Shown piece after piece: positions 48,713 to 58,706 of a stretch of 64,000 nt of DNA. The notes beneath the pieces are model-generated. The model ran no database searches, was not told where the DNA came from, and saw only the letters and a list, made by a program, of their open reading frames with translations. Position 1 is the stretch's first letter; each line of letters opens with the position of its first letter. The DNA is taken from NCBI GenBank assembly GCA_016785225.1, contig JAFBJZ010000510.1, forward strand, positions 496,001 through 560,000, read 5' to 3'. Origin of the DNA: Psettodes erumei. Lineage: Eukaryota > Chordata > Actinopteri > Pleuronectiformes > Psettodidae. The position numbers and the translations under genes are program-made.

Positions 48713-49565
48713 ACCCTCTCCGGACAACAGACCTGTCGTGAAGGACACGAAGAAGGACGAGGTCAAGTGCGTTTTCAATTGGATGGAGAAGATACTGAAG
48801 TCCCGTCAGGCCAGGTGGCAGGAGGAGAAAACGAGCCTCCTCTCAGAGCTCGAAAAATGGAAGCAGAAAAATGATGCTCAGCTTCACGCCTCTGCAAAAG
48901 AAAAGAAGGAGTCCCAGACAATTCAGCGCACACTGGAGGACAAACTGACGGCCAGTCAGACCATGTGGCACAAGTATATGACCATACTCCAGTCAAGGCT
49001 GCAAAACGCTGAGCTCCAACTTCAGGCTCAGAAAGAAATGATGGAAATTGAGAGGCGGAAGTATCAGTCTGTTCTGAGTAAAAATGCTAAGCAGCTGAAG
49101 GATCAGTTTGCCTCAGTCCAGGAGAGAAACGACCGCCTGAGTGAGGCAGAGAAGTGCAGGGCCTCCTTGACAGAAAAGCTGGACAAGGAGAGAGAGGAGA
49201 AAGAGCAGCTGAGGGAAGCCCTGACGGAGGCAGAGCTGCAGGTGAAGCTGCTGGAGGAGAAAGATGAATCCGCCAGCTTCGCCGTGGCTCAGCTGCGAAA
49301 GGAGAAGGACGAGCTGTGGGCGGCGCTGAGGAAGGCTCAGGAAGAGAAAGTTGAGGGTGAGCTTCTCTGCTGTCAGGAGGAGCAGGAGGAGACGGGGAAC
49401 GCTACGACCCGTCCTCCCAGCGAGGATGAGTCCCGGAAAGAGCCCCCCCGGCCCCGAGGCCCCGGAGGGGGGACACGAGTGGTACTCCAGTTCACCGAGT
49501 CCCCGATGAAGGTGCTCCAGACACAGACACAGGAGAGGAGGAGAGAAGACGCAGGACACAGTTGA
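48024..49565 (+). CDS. Uncharacterised repeat/coiled-coil protein, 5' end not defined
   Basis: I do not recognise the family. The frame runs from inside the minisatellite (about 230 residues of RLPEAD-type hexapeptides) into unique sequence at FRPSPDNRPVVKD. It then enters a ~200-residue Lys/Glu/Gln-rich coiled coil (ARWQEEKTSLLSELEKWKQK, then a stretch with MWHKYMTILQSRLQNAEL and LKDQFASVQERNDRLSEAEK). It ends in a low-complexity tail. No ATG precedes the coiled coil in this frame within the array. The first in-frame Met is in NWMEKILK near 48784, so either translation starts there or an upstream exon is spliced in; 'ggcacag|CGCCTG' at 45755 is a possible acceptor. Compared with the second copy downstream, the tail is frameshifted after MKVLQ. 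Coding status is open. Confidence 0.5.
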   Translation: MPRAEPLPEADRLPEGERLPEADCLPEGELLPEADRLPETDRLPEAGRLPEAGRLPEAERLPEAELLPKANRTPRAEHLPKANRLPRTNCLPRTNCLPRANRLPRAQPLPEAERLPEADRLPEAERLPEAGRLPEAGHLPEAKRLPEAELLPKANRTPQAERLPKANRLPRTNRLPRANRLPRANRVPRAEPLPEADRLPEGERLPEADRLPEADRLPRAERLPEVERFRPSPDNRPVVKDTKKDEVKCVFNWMEKILKSRQARWQEEKTSLLSELEKWKQKNDAQLHASAKEKKESQTIQRTLEDKLTASQTMWHKYMTILQSRLQNAELQLQAQKEMMEIERRKYQSVLSKNAKQLKDQFASVQERNDRLSEAEKCRASLTEKLDKEREEKEQLREALTEAELQVKLLEEKDESASFAVAQLRKEKDELWAALRKAQEEKVEGELLCCQEEQEETGNATTRPPSEDESRKEPPRPRGPGGGTRVVLQFTESPMKVLQTQTQERRREDAGHS

Positions 49566-49733
49566 GCCTCAGCTGGACGAGACTGGAAACCACGGAGGAG
49601 AAGAAGAAAAAGAAGAAGAAGAAGAAGAAGAAGTGGTTCCAGAGGCTGTTCTCCTCCGTATCAGCTCAGCCTGAATCCTAAATCCGGAGATCCAGCATCA
49701 CTTAACAAAATAAACAAATAAAAATGCAAATAA

Positions 49734-50564
49734 CTGCAAGAGGAACTGACGGTGGGTCACACCAAATGGCAGGAGGAGAAATCAGGCCTACTGTCAGAGC
49801 TGAAGGAATGGGAGCTCAAAAATAATGCTCAGCTTCACGCCTTTGCAAAAGAAAAGAAGGAGTCCCAGACAATTCAGCGCACACTGGAGGACAAACTGAT
49901 GGCCAGTCAGACCGTGTGGCACAAGTATATGACCATACTCCAGTCAAGGCTGCAAAACGCTGAGCTCCAACTTCAGGCTCAGAAAGAAATGGTGGAAATT
50001 CAGTATCAGTCTGTTCTGAGTAAAAAAGCTAAGCAGCTGAAGGATCAGTTTGCCTCAGTCCAGGAGAGAAACGACCGCCTGAGTGAGGCAGAGAAGTGCA
50101 GGGCCTCCTTGACAGAAAAGCTGGACAAGGAGAGAGAGGAGAAAGAGCAGCTGAGGGAAGCCCTGATGGAGGCAGAGCTGCAGGTGAAGCTGCTGGAGGA
50201 GAAAGATGAATCCGCCAGCTTCGCCGTGGCTCAGCTGCGAAAGGAGAAGGACGACCTGTGGGCGGCGCTGAGGAAGGCTCAGTAAGAGAAAGTTGAGGGC
50301 GAGCTTCTCTGCTGTCAGGAGGAGCAGGAGGAGACGGGGAACGCTACGACCCGTCCTCCCAGCGAGGCTGAGCCCCGGAAAGACAGCCCCCCGTCCGAGG
50401 CCCCGGAGGGGACACGAGTGGTACTCCAGTTCACCGAGTCCCCGATGAAGGTGCTCCAGGACACAGACCAGGAGGGAGAGAAGACGCAGGACACAGTTGA
50501 GCCTCAGCTGGACGAGACTGGAACCACGGAGGAGAAGAAGAAAAATAAGAAGAAGAAGATGTGA
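49734..50564 (+). pseudogene. Tandem copy of the coiled-coil segment with one in-frame stop
   Basis: Nearly identical to 48812-49740, offset ~950 bp, from KWQEEKSGLLSELKEWE to the end. Residues 49752-50282 are open. TAA at 50283-50285 replaces the GAA of copy 1 (a G-to-T change). Read past that stop, the frame stays open to TGA at 50562-50564 and ends LDETGTTEEKKKNKKKKM. Copy 2 therefore keeps the ancestral C-terminal frame that copy 1 has lost. Both copies end in the same 'aaaataaacaaataaaaatg' block with poly(A) signals, so the 3' end was duplicated with the coding part. Confidence 0.7.
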
Positions 50565-50669
50565 TTCCAGCGGCTGTTCTCCTGCGTATCAGCTCAGCCT
50601 GAATCCTAACGCCGGAGATCCAGCATCACTTAACAAAATAAACAAATAAAAATGCAAATAATCATCTAG

Positions 50670-52350
50670 ATCCCCCTAACTAATGGTTCAGTTCTGGTTT
50701 TTGGGCAGGTCTAATTTATAGTGATATCATATTTTTAATATTATAATAGAGATAGCAGAGAGAAGCTGTTCACTGCATACATATGATGCATCAGTCAGCT
50801 AACTTCATACAATCCACATGCAGTGCAATGAAAAGAGTTCATTTCCTGTGTGAGCATCATGCCCTAAGTTAACGTACCTTAAAGTCCTGGGAAGACTGAT
50901 TGGCCAAGACGTACGTTAAATTCAAAACATCAACATTGATGTACATACTGAAGATGTTAAAACACAGACAGAACTGGCTTGGACTCACAGGGTTTTAAAA
51001 TCTCCATTGGAGGAATGCATCAAGTTTCTACAGTAAAATAAAGTTTATGGGTTGTTTTTTTTTTAAATCTGGGGAAAATTCACAAACATAATGCCCCAGT
51101 TCTGAACTTTTTTTTGAACTTGAAATTCTAAACAGTTCATGTTTCCATTAAAAACATAAGTCTGAAGAAATGGACCTCCTGTGCAGTTTTATGAGTAATG
51201 GTATCAACTGAGAGACTGAGATGTGAATTTCTATGTGAATCAACATCCAGCGAGGACCAATGGAAAACAATTTATGATTTACAGCCTCGTTACAAATCCA
51301 ATTTGTGACCATGAGTGAAGGCTCACAGACAATAAAATGCTAACAGCAAGTGGTTCGTAAAGGATTCAGTGTTCTATCTTACCAAGAGTACCAGGTGGAT
51401 GGGACTAACACTGATCACATAACAATGCGCTAAACTAAAGGGCAGAATCAGTTATCAGTAATAGTATGAAATCTCAACATATAATTTAGTCCACATGAAA
51501 CATTTAGACAGCAGAAAATGAATTGGCAACATGATGATCATTACATTATTTCTGAAGAAAAAAAAATGCCAACATTTGCCGGTCCACCTTCTCCATTGTG
51601 AAGTTTTCCTGCTTAACTTCATCTTATGATATTAAACTATTTTTGAGCTTAGAACTGATATTTGGACTAAATCCAATTCCAATCCATTCAAGTATTCTGA
51701 TGATTAATCAGCAATGAAAATAATTATTAATTGCAGCCCTAGAACTATGTTTATCGTTTGTGTAACAGACCCCTAAGTCACGTCACAGTTTGCGCGTCAT
51801 TTGTCGAAACCTCAAGTCCGTGCTTCTCTAGTGTGAAGACTTCTATTATCTTTACAGTCTAACACCTTTTCTCATATAGCAGTAGTCAAAATCCCATCCA
51901 TTTGGTACGTACTGTAAGTAAGGTAAAACAAACCCTAAAAACTACTTGCAAATATTTGGCCCACAGACCTGACACCCAGTGAGGGGGAACTGCAGTCCAC
52001 CAGACAAGACTATGTGATGGTGGGTGTTTATCAGGCATCCACGGTGAATCTCCTTGAGATGTTTCAGACCAAACCTGGCTCATTTTCTACAAGATCCTGC
52101 ATACAACGACTTTGTCAACTCTGCCGCGTATAGCTTGGACCAGGGCAAGGAAGCGGACTTCCACCCCCTGAGCACAAGAGCAGACGTGTCAAAATTTAGA
52201 CAGTGTGTCTTGCCACAACCAAAATTTAGCAGTAACTGGCTAGTGGCTGACGTGACCACCCACCGTGGAACCGATTCTGAGCGGCCTATAAAGTGCACGT
52301 GATCTTTGCAGCAGATTGACGAGCGCTTCTTTGGATGCAGTTTGGATGGA
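50670..52350. other. Intergenic region and pank2 3' flank
   Basis: AT-rich and without recognisable exons. A hAT-type MITE end lies at 51640-51741. The part next to 52350 should be the pank2 3' UTR on the minus strand, but no clear AATAAA was found. Confidence 0.5.
51640..51741 (-). mobile_element. hAT-type MITE remnant
   Basis: On the minus strand it starts 'agggctgcaattaataatta' and continues 'ttttcattgctgattaatca', the left end of the same MITE family as at 44.1 kb. Confidence 0.5.
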
Positions 52351-55300
52351 TTAGGATGGATGCAGCAGCTCTAACAGGGCTCCGACTGCTCCGAAGTAAC
52401 CCTGACAAAAAAAAAAAAAAAAAAAACACAGGGAAGTTCTTAAACATTTAGCCCTTTGAGGCAAGAAGCAGGCTTTCTGGTCTGTGAGTGGGTTGAGGGG
52501 TAGAGATACTTACCTCGTGTTGCAGGAAGAGCGCTTTGAGCTGGCCTTTGGACCAGTAGTCCATGGCGTAGGCCAACAGCTTCATAGAGAGAGTGTTCAC
52601 TCTGAGGAAGTTCCCAACAAACACCACTCTCTCTATGTTCTTAATAAAGAAAGAGAATGGGCAGGAAATGATTCATCCGCTCTATAAAAACAAAGTGCTG
52701 AATCACTCTGTACCTACACACAGAAACACTATCAAACAGAAAACAACTAAGAAATGTGTATTCACACGGAGCTTTAAAACCTAAACAATTGACTAATTCT
52801 CTCCAGGATCCAAGATGTGCTTCTACTTTATTATTCATTTCAATGACCTCAATGCATCTTTACCTTGCCTTATGAAAAAAAAAAACAAACAACCCCACTA
52901 CAGATGGTGCTGTGTATTTGAAACCTGGAACTCTGCTAAATTAAAAAAAAAAATCATTAAATCTCTTTAAATCCTTGTGTCTTTAGTTTTTGAGTTGACG
53001 TCCACCTGCTTTGGGCTGTGAAAGACTCGTCGGTAATGCGGCGTAGCTCCTCTTCGCCTTCATAGCCCTGTACAATGCTGCTTGATCAAGACGCCACAAG
53101 GCAGCACCGTAAAGAGGCTGAATGCAAAGGGGAAACGGACAGCAGGGACGCCAGAGGGACAGCACAATGGTTCATCCAAAGTAAAATCCTTGACCCGATA
53201 CCCAAATTCTAACGTCGACTACACCTCCCACCTCCACCCTGCCACTAACCTCATTGAGAGCACACATCCTGGTGATGGAGCCGATGTTATTGGTGATGGT
53301 GACCAGCGTTGCCCTGGCCAGGTCCTCTTTGGAGACCGACTCCCTCTTCTCTTTGGACATCATGTTGCCAAAACTATCAAACCAAAAAGAGACACACTGG
53401 ATGAACGAGTGCTTCAGAGGTCCGTTCAAGTCCAGCAGCGCTGTGCATCAAACTGGGGATGAAAAGCTCTCGCTCCAAAAGCAGTCAACCTAATCCAAGG
53501 TTTCCCGTTTTCACAAGAGGATGAGTAAATTTACCACCATCCTGGTTCCCGGCTTCATTAAGGCTGTGATTCTGTTCATGCTGGATTCCCCCACAAACAG
53601 CCTCGTGACCTACGCTATGAACAAAGAAAGCTGCTGTAAACCTCACCTTGAGGCTACAGCCCAGCCTGGCAGTCCAAACCTCTCATAGTCTCCTCCGTAA
53701 ATGTCCCGAACCAGCTTGTCCACGCGCGTGCTCTCCCCCTGAGAAGCCATTTCCAGGGCTTCCTCAAAAGTAGAGCAGCCAGTCAGCAGGCAACACAGGC
53801 CCAGGAAGGTCCCACCGCCGAGACTGTGAACGCACACAGGGGCATGATACAGAAACAGCTACAACTGGGATACAACTCCTCATCTGCAGTTTAAAATTAA
53901 GGATGGAGAACAAAAGGAAAATAATCTACTTCAAAAGAAAACATGAGGCACTTTCTACAGATTCTTGATTCAAAACGTGCTTGTCAAGCATCTCTTCCTC
54001 GGCACAAAAGACAGAGGGCCATTATGTCGGGGAAAAGCGAAGTGCTGACGGATCCCTTTCAAAGCCACCAGACGGAGAAACCACATGTGAAAACAAAGCA
54101 GTGGAGGGTGTAGGAGGTGGGGACGGAACCAAAACATACCAACAGCCTCACTCTCAGTTTAACTCATTTAAACTAAACCCAAATCAAACTAAACAAAAAA
54201 AAGGACAATTTTTTTCTTCATCTCACAGGCAAACAGTGTGCGAAGGAAGTGATTTTGGGACCGACTAGAAAAAAAATGCTGCTACTTTTCACACCAAGGC
54301 ACCAGGGAGACACGGAGGGCAGACGTCACATAACAGTCCACCCGCCCAGACTGCACCGTGCTGCAAATCAACTGAACGACTTTAACCTGCCATCAGCCTG
54401 TGTATGCCTGGCTTAGTTCTTGGGTTTTATTTCTGTTTTTCTGCCGACATATGGGGAAAGTGGCAATCAGAGCAAACCCGTACATGCCACATCATGTGTA
54501 ACACAGCACTCTGATCTGACCGCCATACATCATCTGTAGTCTGTCATCAGTGTCAGACGAGAGCTCAGCTCCTCATTAAAGCAAATCAGTCATCACAGTA
54601 AATCAGCATGCGCTCTTTTTACGGTCAGAGCGAGGTTCTTTGACGGCGACGACGCCCGTTTCGACACCGAGATGCTTCCAGGACTTAAAGCAGTGACACG
54701 CCGCGTTAAAATCTGCACTCGTGTCTGGTGTTTTAGGAATAAAACGGCAGATCGTTTCAGAAATACTGGTCAGTATACAGCTTCAGCTTCGTTGTTCGCT
54801 TCTGCTCTGAACCTCACTGGCAAACATTACCATTCATTTGGAGTCATGTCTGCAGCATATAAAAGGGCAAATCAGTTACATTGGGGACAGGAGGCCAAAA
54901 TATTGAACTGAAAGATGCTTAAAAAAAAACCAAATTGCAGTGGAAGCAGCAGGGAAACTAGAGTACTGAAAAGACATCAAGAGCAATAAATAAGATTTAC
55001 AAGATAAAATGATATATTAGTCAATTATAAAGATGTATAATCTTCAAACATCTTCCTACTAAACTCCACAGCCAGCTTTAGCATATATCCCAACAATGAC
55101 AAATATTTTTTTCCTAAAAACTGTGAGAACTGTAAAATGCTTAATAATCAGTGCAGAGTAAATCTCCATTACTGATAATCACCTGGTCCCAGTAACTCGT
55201 TTGTAGTTGCTCTCAGAGTAGACGGCCAGGATGCTGACCCCGGACCCTATGTTGACCAGCAGCAGGGGGTAGGGGTTCTCCAGTGTGTAGGGCCTCTGTA

Positions 55301-56845
55301 CGCAGTGATCTGGGTCTGTGGGGTTTTCAAAGTAGTAGCACTCAGACGGGCCGCAGGACACCACCGAGTCGATGTACAACACCCCCCGAATCAAACAGTC
55401 CAGCTCATCCAGCTTGTGAAGCTGCAGGTCCGCCATCTTTTTTTTTTTTTTGGTTTTGATTATGTTGAAAGAAAAAGAGAACATGGATAACGTCACTAAG
55501 GGGATGTGGCGAGGGGGGGTCATAAAACAGGAACCTTTATTATATATATATATATATAAGCATCCTCGTGATTAAAATCTACAACAGCTAACACTGCTTT
55601 TTTCCTTCCTGAATTCATAGGCGATAGAGCAGTTAGGCCCACCTCAGTGTGATCACAACATAGCGCATACCAGCAAGTTAAATAGTGCAACCTCAAAGAT
55701 TTATCTTGTTGTCGCTGCTCTTGAATTTGGCGAATTAGCTACAACTGTCCAGCGAACAAAAAGCACAACGCCGCAGACCCACCGTGCGGAAATCTGACTC
55801 AAACTTGTACGCCCCCCCTCCAGTGGCGCACAGGGTGGTGTGGAGGCTGGAGAAGTGCTTGTTGCGGCCCATCTGCAAGAAGGCCGGCAGGTCGTGCGTG
55901 GGGAAGCGGATGAAGTGCAGGTTGCCCGTCCTGCCGCACAGCGTGAGGTCCTGCAGCTCCAGGTGCACGTCCCTGATGCCCGTCTTGCCGTAGGCGGTGT
56001 TGGAGGTCAGGTATCGGCGGATGCGCTTCAGGTTCTCCACCTCTTCCTGCTCCTCCTCTGCTGTGATGTCTTTGGGCTCGAAGTACACCAGCTTCACCAG
56101 AGTGCCTCCAATGTCCATCCCGAACCAGGGAAATGCTGCATTGTGTGAAATAATTTGAAAAAAAACCAAAAACATGTCTTACATTTTATCCATTTTTTCC
56201 AATATGTTCATTAAACACTAAAATATATCTTTAATATCCAAAGGCTTAATGGCAATGAGGACAAATAGAGATGATGTTTCAATGATGGCCCACATAAAGG
56301 CAAGCAGCTTCATCCACAGGAGTAACAGTACAGTGTGTACCGCGAACGCCATCTTGTTGCAAAATAGATCCTGGCTATTTACTGACACTACAGCTCCTGA
56401 TATACAACAATGTAATACTGATAGCGAAATAATTGTTTGCCTGTATTAGCATCACCCTAGCGCAGTAAATTGGCTTTTTAAATTAATTTTCGAAAAAACG
56501 ATGCAATCAATTTCATGATTTTCTTTTCAAAAATCAGTAATTTCACCGGACTGCCTTTGCTCTTTCCTGTACACATGCAACGGTGCCTGTCCCAGTAAAT
56601 ACACCGAGCCCGCGGTAGCAGCGTTAACACCTACGCGGCCTTGTTTTCTTCACCGAGTCGATCCGACGCCTCGTCGTCGAGTTAGAGGTCCGTATGTCGG
56701 AGGTGGCTCTTCCGGCCTGCGCAGCTGCCTCACTGTTGGGCTCGTTTCTGAAATAACCGGGCATCTCCTTGGACCGCGGTTGCTTCGTGGGCGTTTCGTC
56801 TTCGTCGATTGTATCATCGTCACGCTGACGGCCATTGTGCTCCAT
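52351..56845 (-). CDS. pank2: Pantothenate kinase 2
   Basis: Catalyses the first and rate-limiting step of coenzyme A synthesis, phosphorylating pantothenate. Seven coding exons on the minus strand: 56845-56635, 56135-55783, 55436-55183, 53823-53647, 53373-53250, 52639-52514 and 52401-52351. GT-AG junctions have agreeing phases and give 431 aa. The joined N-terminal boundary reads KKTRPPFPWFGMDIGGTLVK, as in PANK2, with the ATP-binding DIGGTLVK loop. Later blocks are [73 protein letters not shown] and the end [25 protein letters not shown] and the RPPFPW junction favour PANK2 over PANK1 or PANK3. An in-frame TAG lies just upstream of the chosen ATG. The 70-residue N-terminus is acidic (DDDTIDEDET) and does not look like a mitochondrial presequence, unlike human PANK2. 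Exon 3 has an unusual acceptor after a run of 14 A. Confidence 0.94.
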
Positions 56846-56999
56846 TAAAATGACTATTTAACTACATATATGCTGTAGTATATGATAAATTTAACCATTA
56901 ATATCAATGGTTTACATGGATTATAATGTCCGAGGATGCGTGAGCTAGCCAAATAGCCAGCTAAGTGGCTCTGTTGCTACAAACGGCTGACGTACTCGT

Positions 57000-57110
57000 C
57001 TTATTTATCTTCTCTGTCAAGAAGGCGGGGTTAGCAGGTGATTGAGAGGAGCCAGAACCAATCAGAATGCGAATCGGTCAGCTCATCGTATAAAACGAAG
57101 CTGATGTCAA
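57000..57110 (-). promoter_or_regulatory. Probable pank2 promoter region
   Basis: 'gaaccaatcagaatgc' at about 57056-57071 is an inverted CCAAT relative to pank2, ~210 bp before its ATG, in a short GC-richer stretch. No TATA box on the minus strand was evident. Inferred. Confidence 0.35.
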
Positions 57111-57119
57111 ATTTTCTTG

Positions 57120-58706
57120 ATTTTTTTTAGATAGATATATAAAAAGCTTAGCCACACCTTGGTAAAGGACGTACATTATAAATGAGCCTTTCTTCAAATG
57201 CTAATTTACTACAGAACAAAAACATTAACTGTGGCATTTGCAACATTTTAGGCACTCCACTAAGTCAGTACTTACATAATATACATCCCTTCAACTCTTA
57301 CTACATCCCCAGATGTAATGTACATAATAAAATATTGTCTTACGATACTCAAAACTTACACATGAATCACAGACTAAGGGTAGAAGGTTTATTGATATGA
57401 TTGCTGAAGTGCATAGCTAGACACAGTGCATACAAATTTTGCTCAACCTTGAGATTAAAATTTACACTTTATATGTGCATCATACCTAAAAACATTTCAT
57501 CTGTATATCTGCAGCTCAAATGTGCAAAACCATCTCAATTTAACTTTTTTCCCTTGCATTGTATTAACAGTGCTTTTTACAATAAACTCTCACCTCACAG
57601 AACACAAAGCAGTCTAATTGTTTCTATTTCAAGGAAAGGAAAATCTATGCAAAATAATATATAAAATAGCATCTTAAACATTTACATCAGATGATAGCAA
57701 TAATATACTGTGTAGCCATTGGTTTCCAAAGGACCTGCCATGCAGACAGTATAAAATGCTTATTTAAAACCTTTATAATACATTTTAATGTCTTATTATA
57801 AGAAAAAAACTACACAATGTTCACATGTACTACTCAAACATCAAAACTAAAGAAATAAGAAATAAACTTTTAAAAATACAGTTGCAACCACTATCTGGCT
57901 CAAAGAGATCCTGGGGGACAGTGCCATTAAAGAAAAATCATTATCGAGGGGTGCCATGGTTTAAAAAGAGTTCAAAAACCAATGGTCCAGACTATGAACC
58001 AGATAAATTTGCAAAATCTGTGATGAGTTGTTTGGCTGACTGATCCTTTGCGCGCTAAATGTTTTTCAGTGTCCATTCTTAAAATACACAATTAGATACT
58101 ATATACATATACGAATAAATACAGTGAGCCCACAAGCCATTGTTTTCAGCCCATTTCCCACTATGAAGAGGAAAAGAAAATGAGTGTGTTGCGAGTACTC
58201 TTTCTTCCACAGTCCACATTCGGTAAAATTCAGGTCCTCGATACACTAATCGTCACTGGAGGACAACCAACCGCTTTATCTTCAAAGTGCTTATTAGACA
58301 AGTGAACATACAAATGCAATCAAACTGGGATAAAGGTGATACACAACCTCAGTCTGCCTTCACAAACCAAACATGTGCAGCACAAATAACCTGAGCTCTC
58401 AACTCAGGCAGCGCCATGACCGTCCCTCACTAGAATAAGAGGGGTACATTTAGTTACATGCTCCCTAAGCTTAACTTCATTCAACGGATCATTAACATGA
58501 TAGAACACAGTCCTACCTCACACCAGACTTGAAATTAATGACATGATCAAAGGTCGAGCAGCAATTATTACTTATAGATAATTATTAAACAGCTGCCTTA
58601 CGCCATCCCAGTCCAGTGACTACAATAAGGCACTATACCCTAAGATCCCCTTTTAAGAAGCCTTAAAGCCTAATCTTGTCTTTCTTTAAAAAGGTATTAA
58701 ATCCAC
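57120..58706 (-). other. mavs-pank2 intergenic stretch, mostly mavs 3' UTR
   Basis: AT-rich sequence downstream of the mavs stop on the minus strand with no recognisable exon. A minus-strand AATAAA lies near 57392-57387, which would give a ~1.3-kb 3' UTR. Open frames here are short and without homology. Confidence 0.4.
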
